A DNA stretch of 51,224 nucleotides from positions 1 to 51,224 of the forward strand of contig CAMMOI010000004.1 in assembly GCA_946498375.1 (NCBI GenBank), in the 5' to 3' direction. The notes beneath the pieces are model-generated. The model was not told the DNA's origin. It made no database searches and saw only the letters and a program-made list of their open reading frames with translations. Within the stretch, counting starts at the first letter, position 1; each line of letters opens with the position of its first letter. Below, piece after piece: positions 18,336-27,124 of the stretch. Made by a program: the position numbers and the translations under genes. The stretch is from an uncultured Mycoplasmatota bacterium (GTDB lineage Bacteria > Bacillota_I > Bacilli_A > RF39 > UBA660).

Positions 18336-18796
18336 TATTTTCTCTCCAAAACTCTTTTAATTTGATCAATATAATCAACATCAACTTTATATCTTATATT
18401 TTGATCTAAAGCATTCAAAATAGCTTTTAATTGATCTAAATTTGTATAAGTCATCATTTCTTTTTTTACTTCATTATATTGATATTTTAACTCATGATTA
18501 ATATTTGTTAAAGTAATAATGTAAGTTAATGTATTATTTTGTTTAGAACAAACATCAACATAGTTATAAAAATCCCAAAATACACTTTGTGGTAAGATTT
18601 GCGTAATCTTATCATTGCGAGTTAAAACATCTAAGGCATCAACTAATATTCCTCTAAAAGATGTAAACAATACTTTTTGATCATAAAGAATTTCAAACCC
18701 ACTGGCATTCAATTCTTGCATTTTATTATATGAATTAGAATTTAATTGTTCAGCATCTAATACATTATTATAAAAATCTAAATATCTAATAACCAT
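18335..18796 (-). CDS. Hypothetical protein between hisS and aspS
   Basis: The protein has 153 residues and is predominantly helical. It is acidic in the middle, with a basic C-terminus (YIDQIKRVLERK). I see no motif I can name. It starts 16 bases after hisS and ends in TAATG, sharing one base with the aspS start, so it belongs to the synthetase operon. It does not carry the GIExYxW pattern of the small ORFs further downstream. Confidence 0.6.
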   Translation of the reverse strand: MVIRYLDFYNNVLDAEQLNSNSYNKMQELNASGFEILYDQKVLFTSFRGILVDALDVLTRNDKITQILPQSVFWDFYNYVDVCSKQNNTLTYIITLTNINHELKYQYNEVKKEMMTYTNLDQLKAILNALDQNIRYKVDVDYIDQIKRVLERK

Positions 18797-18812
18797 ATTT
18801 TTCTTCCACCTT

Positions 18813-20078
18813 TTACATATGCATGTCTAAATAATCAACTAAATCATTTATTTTTACTTTTTCCTCTTCTTTAAGTTTATTATCTTTAAGAGTTACTTCA
18901 TAATTTTTAATATCATTACTATTTACAATAATCGTATATTTACTTTTAAAACGATCGGCACTTTTAAATTGGCTTTTTAAACTTCTATTCAAATAATCAG
19001 TTTCACATATAAAGCCATTTAAACGTAATTCTTGAGACAAATACAAAGCCGTTTCTTTTTCTTCCTCATTTACATAACCAATATATACATCAATAGAATC
19101 ATTTATAGGAATTTTTACCTCTTCTTCATCTAAGGCTAACATTATTCTTTCTAAGCCCATAGCAAATCCCATTCCACAGGTTGATGGACCTCCAAGCATT
19201 TTTACTAGATTATTATACCTTCCTCCTGCAGCTAAAACATTTTGAGAGCCAAAATTTTTACTAAGCATTTCAATTTCAAATACTGTATGACTATAATAAT
19301 CTAAACCTCTAACAATACTTGGATTAACTACATATTCTATATCTAATAAATTTAAATATTCTTGTAATTTAGAAAATCTTTTAGCACTATCTGAATTTAA
19401 ATATTGATCTATTTTAGGAGCATTTTTAAACCATGTTTTTGAGGCATCTACTTTACAATCTAATATTCTTAACGGATTTTTCTTTAACCTATTTTGACAA
19501 TCTTCACACATATCATTAGTATAATTAGAAAAATATTCAACTAAAGCTTTTTTATAATCTGATCGAGACTCATCATCTCCTAAAGTATTAATATTTACTC
19601 TAATATTTGTAAGTCCTAATAACTTAAAAATGTTATATGCTAAACTTATTACCTCAGCATCAATAAAGGGATCATCACATCCTAATACTTCCACCCCAAA
19701 TTGATTAAACTCACGTAATCTACCAGCTTGAGGTCTTTCGTAGCGATACATCATTTCGTTATAGTAAAGTTTAACTGGTTGAATATCTCTACCATATAAT
19801 TTATTTTCAATATAGCTTCTAACTACTCCTGCAGTTCCCTCGGGTCTTAGCGTAATATCTCTATCTCCACGATCTTTAAAATCATATGTTTCTTTAGTAA
19901 CAATATCTGAGGTATTTCCTACACTACGATGAAAAACCTCACTAGATTCAAATACAGGAGTTCTAATAAATTCATAATTATATTTTTCACAAATTGCAGT
20001 TAAAACATCATTTATATACTGCATTTTTTTAGCTTCTTTTCCTAATAAATCATATGTACCTTTTGGTTTGGTAATCAT
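18813..20078 (-). CDS. hisS: Histidyl-tRNA synthetase
   Basis: This class II synthetase charges tRNA(His). It has 421 residues. Motif 1 lies around the EFIRTPVFESSEVF region, motif 2 is in RYERPQAGRLREFNQF, the histidine-binding HisA motif is RGLDYYSHTVFE, and motif 3 is GMGFAMGLERIMLAL. The C-terminal anticodon-binding domain begins near residue 325. It is the first gene of a long operon and lies directly behind a T-box leader. In Bacillus hisS is followed by a bacterial-type aspS; here aspS is of archaeal type. Confidence 0.97.
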   Translation of the reverse strand: MITKPKGTYDLLGKEAKKMQYINDVLTAICEKYNYEFIRTPVFESSEVFHRSVGNTSDIVTKETYDFKDRGDRDITLRPEGTAGVVRSYIENKLYGRDIQPVKLYYNEMMYRYERPQAGRLREFNQFGVEVLGCDDPFIDAEVISLAYNIFKLLGLTNIRVNINTLGDDESRSDYKKALVEYFSNYTNDMCEDCQNRLKKNPLRILDCKVDASKTWFKNAPKIDQYLNSDSAKRFSKLQEYLNLLDIEYVVNPSIVRGLDYYSHTVFEIEMLSKNFGSQNVLAAGGRYNNLVKMLGGPSTCGMGFAMGLERIMLALDEEEVKIPINDSIDVYIGYVNEEEKETALYLSQELRLNGFICETDYLNRSLKSQFKSADRFKSKYTIIVNSNDIKNYEVTLKDNKLKEEEKVKINDLVDYLDMHM

Positions 20079-20096
20079 TATATCATCCTTCCAATT

Positions 20097-20304
20097 AAAA
20101 AGTACCTATCTATATAAGGACGACTTAACTGCCGCGGTGCCACCTTATTTTACCTAGGTACTCTTTATTTTTTATCGCATATCTGCGTTTCTAAATTCTG
20201 AAAGTTGTCTTTCTTTTATTTTAAGTTTAGGTATCTCTCAGCTCTAATACCCTCTCTTGGAAAACTTATTTTAATAAAATACTTAGTCTTTCTTTAGAAA
20301 ATAT
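20097..20304 (-). promoter_or_regulatory. T-box riboswitch leader of the hisS-aspS-asnS-gatCAB operon
   Basis: This tRNA-sensing leader controls transcription read-through. On the minus strand the T-box motif AAGGTGGCACCGCGG occupies 20132-20146. A terminator (GTACCTA..AATAAGG pairing with CCTTATAT..TAGGTAC, then five T) spans 20097-20163. A small stem CGCA-GATA-TGCG (stem III) lies near 20175-20187. Stem I closes by CTAAA/TTTAG and GAAAG/CTTTC and carries an AGAGA bulge and a GCTG loop. The likely specifier side reads GAA-A-GAC-AAC before CTTTC: GAC (Asp) at 20207-20209 fits best, with AAC (Asn) adjacent at 20204-20206. No His codon (CAC/CAT) is seen in that loop. Confidence 0.9.
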
Positions 20305-20310
20305 ATTAAT

Positions 20311-20339
20311 ATTTTAACTTATTTTTTTAAAATTCGCAA
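20311..20339 (-). promoter_or_regulatory. Sigma-A type promoter of the T-box operon
   Basis: On the minus strand TTGCGA (20334-20339) and TAAAAT (20311-20316) are exactly 17 bases apart, placing the start near 20304, just before stem I of the T-box. Confidence 0.65.
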
Positions 20340-20600
20340 CTATCTAGATGCTTTTAAAGTTTTGGCAATGCCATCTAATTTGTCTAATTCTGCATCTACT
20401 AAAGTATAATATTGATTATATAGATCTTTTAAAAGTCTTTTTTGATATTTTAAATCCTCTTTAAGAACAGATTTAATAGATCTTTTTTCATTAAAAGGCA
20501 TAGTTTGACGTCTTAAGTTTTTCTTCTCTTCTCTTAATAATTCTACTTCTTTACTACATGCTCTAATCTCATTTAATAATATATCCATTTCTTCTTCCAT
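20340..20600 (-). CDS. Small coiled-coil protein, unknown
   Basis: The protein has 86 residues, is highly charged and nearly all helix-forming, with heptad patterns in 1-35 and 45-80. A single stretch around RRQTMPFNEKR breaks the helices. The ATG at 20598-20600 has an AAAGGAA site, and a TATAAT promoter lies about 35 bases upstream. Its TAG stop abuts the hisS-operon promoter. It follows dtd in the same direction but seems to be its own unit. I do not recognise a family. Confidence 0.6.
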   Translation of the reverse strand: MEEEMDILLNEIRACSKEVELLREEKKNLRRQTMPFNEKRSIKSVLKEDLKYQKRLLKDLYNQYYTLVDAELDKLDGIAKTLKASR

Positions 20601-20632
20601 ATTTAAAATTCCTTTCTTTTAAGAATAAGTTT

Positions 20633-20660
20633 ATTATAACATTTATTTTTAGTTATACAA
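20633..20660 (-). promoter_or_regulatory. Promoter of the 86-residue coiled-coil gene
   Basis: On the minus strand TTGTAT (20655-20660) and a perfect TATAAT (20633-20638) are 16 bases apart, in the gap between dtd and the small gene. Confidence 0.55.
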
Positions 20661-20677
20661 GTAAAAAATTTACTTAT

Positions 20678-21118
20678 TTATTCTTTAGAATCTATAATTA
20701 TTGTCACAGGTCCATCATTTATTAAACTAATTTGCATATCTGCTCCAAAAACCCCACTGAAAGTAGGAACACTTTGATTTAATTTCATATTAAACAAATC
20801 ATAAAATTCTTGAGCCTTTTTATAATTAAGAGCATCGATAAATGATGGCCGATTACCTGAGGTAGTATTTGCATATAAAGTAAATTGAGAAATTGATAAA
20901 ATGCTCCCCTTTATATCAAGAATACTTTTGTTTAGTTTATTTTGCTCGTCACTAAATATACGTAATTTAATAATTTTATTTACTAAATAATTAATATCAT
21001 CTAAGGTATCATCTTTATGAAAACCTACCAAAATCATAAATCCTTCTTCTATTTTATTAATAACGCGCTTATTAGTAGTGATACTAGCTTGAGATACTCT
21101 TTGGATAACTACTTTCAT
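20678..21118 (-). CDS. dtd: D-aminoacyl-tRNA deacylase
   Basis: This enzyme hydrolyses D-amino acids (and glycine mischarged on tRNA-Ala) from tRNA. It has 146 residues, normal length. Family motifs are the S-Q-F-T-L loop at 77-81 and the NDGPVT motif (the NxGPxT element) at 134-139, which together form the chirality-selecting pocket. It begins three bases after rel, the standard rel-dtd arrangement of Firmicutes, and is clearly in the same operon. Confidence 0.95.
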   Translation of the reverse strand: MKVVIQRVSQASITTNKRVINKIEEGFMILVGFHKDDTLDDINYLVNKIIKLRIFSDEQNKLNKSILDIKGSILSISQFTLYANTTSGNRPSFIDALNYKKAQEFYDLFNMKLNQSVPTFSGVFGADMQISLINDGPVTIIIDSKE

Positions 21119-21120
21119 AA

Positions 21121-23271
21121 TTAAATTCTACTACACTTTTTTACAAATGATAGCATATTTAGATCATTCATAAATTGTTCTAAAGAATTTTTATCTTTTA
21201 CTTTAACAGTTAAATTAAAAACAGAGCCAGTATCTAATTGGTTATTTTTTACCTCTTCAATATAGACATTACGTAATGAAGCTTTTGTAATTATTTCTAA
21301 AAGAGCATTTTTATGAGGAATACTTTCAATTTTTACTCCAGCTATATATGTTTTATCAGATGTGTCATTCCAACTAACATCAATTAGTCTAGTTGCTTCT
21401 TTTATATTTTTACAATCTTTACGATGGACACTAACACCTTGCCCTTTAGTAACATATCCTATTATTTCATCTTGATAAATTGGCTTACAACATTTTGCTA
21501 AACTTACCTTTATATCATTAGTCCCTGCTACAATTACATCATTTTTATAATCTGGCTTAGTAGTATTTCTATTACGTACTTTATCAAGCAAAGCATCTGT
21601 TATATCTTTTTTATCTTCTTTAATTAAATTAATAATATATGTTGGAGTATATCTTAAAGATCCTATAGCTAAATATAGTTCATCTTTAGATTGTAATTTT
21701 AATTCGTCTAATATCTTACGTAAGTTTTCCTCATTTATAATTTGAGAAATACTATATTTTTTACGTCTAATCTCTTTTTCTAATAATTCTTGACCTTTAT
21801 TTATGTAGCGTTCTTTTTCTTGTTTACTAAAATAAGCTTTTATTTTATTTTTAGCATGAGTTGTTTTAACAAATTTTAACCACTCTAAAGATGGAGTTGA
21901 AGTATTACTAGTATTAATTTTTATAATATCTCCATCTTGAAGTTCATAATCTATTGGAACAATTTTTTCTCCTACAATTGCTCCTACCATTTTATCTCCA
22001 ATATCAGAATGTATTCGATAAGCAAAATCTACAGGAGTTGACCCTTTAGGAAGCTCTACAACATCACCCTTAGGAGTAAATACATAAATCATTTCTGATA
22101 AAAATTCTGTATCTAATTTAGAGGCAAATTCACTATCAGTTACCCCTTCTTGATTAGATTCAATTAAATTACGAAACATTTCTAGTTTTTGTTCCATAAT
22201 TTTTTGAATTTTTACTGTACCTTTTTCTTTATAAGACCAATGGGCAGCGACACCTTTTTCAGCTATTTCATCCATTTCATAAGTTCTAACTTGAACTTCA
22301 AAATGATAGCCATTTTTACCAAAAACAGTTGTATGTAGTGATTGATACATATTTTCCTTTGGCATAGCAATGTAATCTTTAAACCTTCCCGGAACTGGGC
22401 GATACTTAGAGTGAATTAAACCAATTACTAAATAACAATCACTTTCTTTTTCAACAAATACTCTTAATGCTAAAATATCATGAATATCACTAAATTTACG
22501 TCCTGTAGTCAGTTTATGATAAATACTATGAACGCTTTTAACTCTTCCTTTTATCTCAAACTTAATTCCATTATCTACTAAAATTTCGGAGATATTTTCT
22601 TTCATATCTTGTAATAGATCATTTAACTCTTCTCTTGAGGCATTTAATTCATCTAATACGTCTTGATATACATCAGGTTTTGAATATTTTAAACATAAGT
22701 CTTCCAATTCACTTTTTATAGAATTTATTCCTAAACGATGAGCAATCGGAATTAAAACTTTTTCGGTTTCATGAACTTTGATCTTTTGCTTTTGAGGGGA
22801 TATTGCCCATATTGTACGCATGTTATGTAATCTATCGGCAAGCTTAATAAATAATACTCTGACATCCTCAGCAAGTCCTACTAAAACTTTTCTTAAATAA
22901 ATAGCTGATAATTCTCGATCATCATTTAATGTTAATTTGTTAATCTTACTTACAGTATCTACAATAGAAGCTATATCATCACCAAATTCTAAAGCTAGCT
23001 CTTCTTTTGTTGTATTTCCATGATTAATTGTCTCATGAAGCAAAGCCGCAACTATAGTTTGACTATCGGCATGAAGGGAGGCCAAAATATTTGCTACCCA
23101 CAAAGGATGATTTATAAAATCTTCTCCAGAGGCACGTTTTTTTCCCTTATGTTTATCATAAGCAAACTCATATGCTTTATCTATAAGTTTTAAATTTTCT
23201 GGTTCTTTAATATACTTACTAATATTTTTTTTTAAATCTTCATATGTCATTACTTTACTGATATTTTCCAT
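21121..23271 (-). CDS. rel: RelA/SpoT family (p)ppGpp enzyme with a degenerate hydrolase motif
   Basis: The protein has 716 residues with full long-RSH architecture: HD hydrolase region (about 30-180), synthetase (about 225-370, with RFKDYIAMPK, YQSLHTT and EVQVRT), TGS (about 390-455), zinc-finger/helical region with KCCKP, and a C-terminal ACT domain. The synthetase motifs look intact. In the hydrolase region H55 and D146 are kept, but the HD pair is H79-E80 (GAG at 23032-23034) and the following Glu-Asp pair is N83-H84. Those residues bind manganese or catalyse hydrolysis in bifunctional Rel, so (p)ppGpp breakdown is probably impaired. It lies between a ComN-like gene and dtd. Confidence 0.95.
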   Translation of the reverse strand: MENISKVMTYEDLKKNISKYIKEPENLKLIDKAYEFAYDKHKGKKRASGEDFINHPLWVANILASLHADSQTIVAALLHETINHGNTTKEELALEFGDDIASIVDTVSKINKLTLNDDRELSAIYLRKVLVGLAEDVRVLFIKLADRLHNMRTIWAISPQKQKIKVHETEKVLIPIAHRLGINSIKSELEDLCLKYSKPDVYQDVLDELNASREELNDLLQDMKENISEILVDNGIKFEIKGRVKSVHSIYHKLTTGRKFSDIHDILALRVFVEKESDCYLVIGLIHSKYRPVPGRFKDYIAMPKENMYQSLHTTVFGKNGYHFEVQVRTYEMDEIAEKGVAAHWSYKEKGTVKIQKIMEQKLEMFRNLIESNQEGVTDSEFASKLDTEFLSEMIYVFTPKGDVVELPKGSTPVDFAYRIHSDIGDKMVGAIVGEKIVPIDYELQDGDIIKINTSNTSTPSLEWLKFVKTTHAKNKIKAYFSKQEKERYINKGQELLEKEIRRKKYSISQIINEENLRKILDELKLQSKDELYLAIGSLRYTPTYIINLIKEDKKDITDALLDKVRNRNTTKPDYKNDVIVAGTNDIKVSLAKCCKPIYQDEIIGYVTKGQGVSVHRKDCKNIKEATRLIDVSWNDTSDKTYIAGVKIESIPHKNALLEIITKASLRNVYIEEVKNNQLDTGSVFNLTVKVKDKNSLEQFMNDLNMLSFVKKCSRI

Positions 23272-23282
23272 TTTTTCACCTT

Positions 23283-23570
23283 CTATAATATATCATCTTC
23301 GTCTAAATATGCTTCCCTTTTTATTTTACTAAATAAGCTTTTTACATAATTATCAAAAAAAGAATTTTCCGTATTTAAAATATCATCTACCATTTCACAA
23401 AGTGATAAATCTGTAGAATTACGCCATTTATGAGTTTTTAAAGCATTCCATATATCAACAGCTTTTATATACTTATAGCCCATTTTCTTTAGTTCATTTT
23501 CTTTACAATTTAAAGCCGGAATTAATCGATTATATAGCTCTTCTACTGAACTAAATTTTAAAGCTTCCAT
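23283..23570 (-). CDS. ComN-like post-transcriptional regulator family protein
   Basis: The protein has 95 residues. The central pattern LKKMGYKYIKAVDIWNALK..KW, followed by LCEMVDDIL and NYV, resembles the small Firmicutes family that includes Bacillus ComN, which controls comER mRNA and associates with DivIVA. That assignment is from memory of the pattern. ATG 23568-23570 is chosen over the GTG at 23577-23579 because the latter overlaps the AGAAGGTG ribosome site. It lies 11 bases before rel and probably starts that operon, divergent from the flippase gene. Confidence 0.55.
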   Translation of the reverse strand: MEALKFSSVEELYNRLIPALNCKENELKKMGYKYIKAVDIWNALKTHKWRNSTDLSLCEMVDDILNTENSFFDNYVKSLFSKIKREAYLDEDDIL

Positions 23571-23638
23571 AAATAACACCTTCTTTTATTTCATATATTT
23601 ATTATATAATATTCCGTATTTTTTTTAAAGGAGAATAT

Positions 23639-24922
23639 ATGAAGAATAAATTTATCAAATCAACTTTAATCTTAATTTTTGGAGGAATGATTACTAAAAT
23701 ACTAGGGTTTATTATTAAAATTGTTTATACCAGAATGATCGGTGAGGATGGAATATCTTTATATATGCTAATTACTCCTGCTTATTCACTTTTTATTACC
23801 ATAGCTCAGTTAGGTCTTCCAATTGCTATTTCCAAATTAGTAGCTGAAAACAAAAATAGTAAAAAAATAATTTTTTCCTGTATCCCTTTAATGCTTATAT
23901 TAAATTTAATTGTTATTATATTAATCTTTTTAAGTGCTGATTTTATAGCAACTACCCTTTTAAAAGCTCCTGAGGTAAAACTACTTTTATACTCCTCAGC
24001 ACTGGTTTTACCATTTATCTCTTTATCTAGTATTATCAGAGGCTACTTTTTTGGTAAACAAAAAATGTTTCCCCATACATTTTCTAATATTATTGAACAA
24101 ATTACTAAATTAGGTTTAATATTTTTAATAATTCCCTATTTATTAAAAAAAAGTGTTATTCTAGCAGTTAGTGCCTTAATATTATTAAATATTTTATCAG
24201 AAATAGTTTCTATTATTATTTTCTTATTTTTCTTGCCCAAAAATTTTTGCATAAAAAAAGATGATATTAAACCAGATTTAGGAAGCATAAAAGATGTTTT
24301 AAGAATTAGTCTACCCTCTGTATCATCTCGTTTTATTGGTAATATTGGTTTTTTCTTAGAGCCAATTATATTAACTAATATTTTAACTTATGTAGGATAT
24401 AGTAGTTCTTTTATTGTAAAAGAATACGGTATTTATAATGCTTATGCTATCCCAACTCTTATGTTACCCTCTTTTTTTATCATGGCTTTATCATCATCAC
24501 TAGTTCCTGAAATAGCTAAGTTCTATAGTATGAGGAACTTAAAAATGGTTAAAAGACGTTTTAAACAAGCTATGCTTATTTCTTTTTTCATTGGTCTAAT
24601 TTTTAATGCTATTTTATATCTTAAAACAAATGAAATTTTAAATTTAGTTTATAATACTTCTAGTGGAACTGAATATATTAAATTCTTATCTCCTTTCTTT
24701 TTATTATTTTATTTAGAAGGTCCCATGGTTAGCATGTTACAATCATTAAATAAAGCAGGAGCGTCTTTAAAAATAACTTTATATGGAGTTATTATCAAAC
24801 TATTAGTTATGGCTTTATTATCACTTTGTCATATTGGTATATATGGCTTAGTAATATCAGAAATAGTTAATATTATATTTGTCGTATCACTGAATTATAA
24901 GGAAATTAAAAAAATTATATAA
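23639..24922 (+). CDS. SpoVB/MurJ-like lipid flippase (MOP superfamily)
   Basis: This polytopic protein has 427 residues with about 12 hydrophobic segments from residue 7 onward. The opening GGMITKILGFIIKIVYTRMIGEDG is the MOP-superfamily start typical of stage V sporulation protein B and related oligosaccharide or lipid II exporters. A second block (SLPSVSSRFIGNIG) opens the C-terminal half. It probably flips a lipid-linked cell-wall or polysaccharide precursor. It is the only plus-strand gene in the second half of the window, with AAAGGAG before its ATG. The name spoVB does not by itself imply sporulation. Confidence 0.85.
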   Translation: MKNKFIKSTLILIFGGMITKILGFIIKIVYTRMIGEDGISLYMLITPAYSLFITIAQLGLPIAISKLVAENKNSKKIIFSCIPLMLILNLIVIILIFLSADFIATTLLKAPEVKLLLYSSALVLPFISLSSIIRGYFFGKQKMFPHTFSNIIEQITKLGLIFLIIPYLLKKSVILAVSALILLNILSEIVSIIIFLFFLPKNFCIKKDDIKPDLGSIKDVLRISLPSVSSRFIGNIGFFLEPIILTNILTYVGYSSSFIVKEYGIYNAYAIPTLMLPSFFIMALSSSLVPEIAKFYSMRNLKMVKRRFKQAMLISFFIGLIFNAILYLKTNEILNLVYNTSSGTEYIKFLSPFFLLFYLEGPMVSMLQSLNKAGASLKITLYGVIIKLLVMALLSLCHIGIYGLVISEIVNIIFVVSLNYKEIKKII

Positions 24923-24948
24923 AAACAACTAAATAAAATTAGTTGTTT
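24923..24948. terminator. Bidirectional terminator between the flippase gene and frr
   Basis: A perfect 10-bp stem (AAACAACTAA with TTAGTTGTTT) with a six-base loop lies between convergent genes and touches both stop codons. Confidence 0.8.
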
Positions 24949-25483
24949 AAACTTGCATTAATTCTTTTGATTTTTCCTGAGTTTTTTCATCTACTACTTT
25001 ATTAAATTTAGCAATTAATTCTTGAATATCTTCTAACATTAGTTTTTCTTCATCTTCAGGGTATTCTTCTTTTTTTATAGCATTATTAGCATCTTGACGA
25101 ATATTTCTAAGAGCAATCTTAGCATCTTCAGACATTGCTTTTATTTGTTTTACATACTCTTTTCTGGTCTCTTCTGTTAAATCAGGAATGGTAAGAATTA
25201 TTACTTCACCATTATTTACGGGACTAATTCCTAAGTTTGCTTCATTAATAGCTTTTTCTATTTCCTTTAAAGCGGATTTATCAAAAGGTTTAATAAATAG
25301 TTGTTTACCATCGTGTACTGTAATATTTGCTAAACTACTAAGTGGAGTTGGTACTCCATAGTAACTGGCATTAATTCCATTTAACATTGCCGGATTTGCT
25401 CGACCTGCACGCACACTTAAAAATCTATCTTCCATGCTTTCAACAGCTTTTTGCATTTTCTTCTCTATTTGACTTATATCCAT
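24947..25483 (-). CDS. frr: Ribosome recycling factor
   Basis: Together with EF-G this factor splits the post-termination ribosome. It has 178 residues, slightly under the usual 185. The family blocks are clear: RAGRANPAMLNGI near 26-38, the domain II region PLSSLANITV, and the C-terminal helix pattern ETRKEYVKQIK with ALRNIRQDAN. The ATG at 25481-25483 has a GGAGAG site. It lies apart from tsf and pyrH, its usual partners, beside a surface-protein gene. Confidence 0.96.
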   Translation of the reverse strand: MDISQIEKKMQKAVESMEDRFLSVRAGRANPAMLNGINASYYGVPTPLSSLANITVHDGKQLFIKPFDKSALKEIEKAINEANLGISPVNNGEVIILTIPDLTEETRKEYVKQIKAMSEDAKIALRNIRQDANNAIKKEEYPEDEEKLMLEDIQELIAKFNKVVDEKTQEKSKELMQV

Positions 25484-25566
25484 TTTCTCTCTCCTTAATC
25501 TTAAGCCTATAGCTTTAACTAATTTAATTTTATCATATTTATTTTTTAAAATACAATATAATTAAT

Positions 25567-25595
25567 AAAAAAGACTTAGAAATTTGTTCTAAATC
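25567..25595 (-). terminator. Terminator after the camelysin-like gene
   Basis: A 9-bp stem with one mismatch (GATTTAGAA with TTCTAAGTC on the minus strand) is followed by six T, nine bases beyond the stop codon. Confidence 0.65.
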
Positions 25596-25603
25596 ATCTT
25601 AAT

Positions 25604-27049
25604 TTATATTGAAACTTCATAGGGACTTGTTTTTGTCCCATCGCCACCTGTAATTATTATATCAGCTCTTAAATTGATAATTGGTCTTACCACTCGTACA
25701 TTATTAACATTATTACTATGAATAAATATAGAGTGAATAATAAATACAACTGCACTTGAATCTGTAGAATTAATAGGAGAAAAGCTCCACCAACTACCAT
25801 TATAATATAAATAATTACTTTTATCAGTTGTATCATAATATGGAATACCTGCCAAAAATATTTCATCTGCAGTTAAAAGTCCTATTTTACTTTCATAATA
25901 TCCGCCATAGTTTTTGGTGGTATTTGGACATTTTAATGTAGGATCAACACTAGTTGTTATTCTATTATAAGCAGGATAATAAATTACATTTTCCGTGGAT
26001 TGAACACTAGTATCATTACAATATCCAGCTTGAGCTATATAACTATCATAATTTGCTATTTTCTGATACCAAGTATTTTCTAAATAATTTTTTATTGTAC
26101 TATTGGTTACACTCTTGTTATTAGTAAATGTTTTAGTATCACTATTATAAGTGCTAATACATGGTGAAGCTATTGTACAGGCACTTGCATTATCATAGGT
26201 ATATCCTACATATTTAGGAGCATTATAAGTGTTATTAAAAGCGGTGCTGGTACCAGTTGATTCAACTAAGATCATTCTAATAGTACCATCACCATTAATG
26301 CGTACTACTTTCCATGTTAATCCGGCAAATGATACATAATTATTATCTATTGCTCCTCTTAAATAATAAGACATTCCTTTATCATCGGTCAAAGCAAACA
26401 AACCATCTTGACTAATTCCCTTTGCATTTGGAGCACCTGCAACTAACTCGTCTGCTGTTGGAGATTTTTCATGTAAAGAATTTGTTGCCATAATCTTACT
26501 TGCCAAGTAATTACTATCTTCTAAATTATCTATTTGAATTAAACCACCAAATGTTTTTCCTTGATTATCATTTTGGTTATCGGCTGTTTCTTTAAAATGA
26601 ATAGTTAAGGTATATTCTTGGGTTACTCCCGGATTTATTCCAATGGCATTTATTATATACCCACTATTATCTGGTGCAACAGTTTCATCTTTTATACCTC
26701 CATTATTAGTACTACTAACACTATATACCAAATCATTTTTATCAGCAAAATTATTTATTACATCAATCATTGTTAAACCATATGTTACAGGAAGAGTTCC
26801 TGTGTTTTTTACTGTAAATTTTGTTTGAATTGTTGCCCCAGGATATAAATTATCTGCTCCTACTAAGGTCGTGCCATCTAATACTAAAGACATTGTTCCG
26901 GTATTTGCATTCACGCCTTTTGCTGTATCATTACCAATTACCGTGGCTGTAAAATAAGCATAAGAAATGCTACTTATTAGTACAAAAGCTAGTGCACAAA
27001 AGCTTATAATAAAAACTTTATTATTAATCTGTATATGATGTTTTTGCAT
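25604..27049 (-). CDS. Camelysin/TasA-like exported surface protein with a DUF6273-like C-terminal region
   Basis: The protein has 481 residues. After a basic start, a hydrophobic segment at about 12-33 ends in SISYAYFTATVIGND, the SipW-type signal and first strand typical of CalY/TasA. The beta-sandwich half continues through TGTMSLVLDG, PGATIQTKFTVKNTGTLPV and related strands. From about 225 on, a second domain appears (YVSFAGLTWKVVRINGDGTIRMIL) ending VRPIINLRADIIITGGDGTKTSPYEV, a tail common in exported proteins of gut Firmicutes. It has several cysteines. Likely function is an extracellular matrix or surface component. A SipW-like peptidase is not in this window. Confidence 0.7.
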   Translation of the reverse strand: MQKHHIQINNKVFIISFCALAFVLISSISYAYFTATVIGNDTAKGVNANTGTMSLVLDGTTLVGADNLYPGATIQTKFTVKNTGTLPVTYGLTMIDVINNFADKNDLVYSVSSTNNGGIKDETVAPDNSGYIINAIGINPGVTQEYTLTIHFKETADNQNDNQGKTFGGLIQIDNLEDSNYLASKIMATNSLHEKSPTADELVAGAPNAKGISQDGLFALTDDKGMSYYLRGAIDNNYVSFAGLTWKVVRINGDGTIRMILVESTGTSTAFNNTYNAPKYVGYTYDNASACTIASPCISTYNSDTKTFTNNKSVTNSTIKNYLENTWYQKIANYDSYIAQAGYCNDTSVQSTENVIYYPAYNRITTSVDPTLKCPNTTKNYGGYYESKIGLLTADEIFLAGIPYYDTTDKSNYLYYNGSWWSFSPINSTDSSAVVFIIHSIFIHSNNVNNVRVVRPIINLRADIIITGGDGTKTSPYEVSI

Positions 27050-27094
27050 AAGTCTTACTCCTTTTATTTTTAAAAATACACTTAATTTTTTCTA

Positions 27095-27124
27095 TAAAAA
27101 AATGATATTAATAATCAATATCAT
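27095..27124 (-). terminator. Terminator after divIVA
   Basis: Stem ATGATATT/AATATCAT with a seven-base loop is followed by seven T on the minus strand and spans the divIVA stop codon. Confidence 0.75.
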
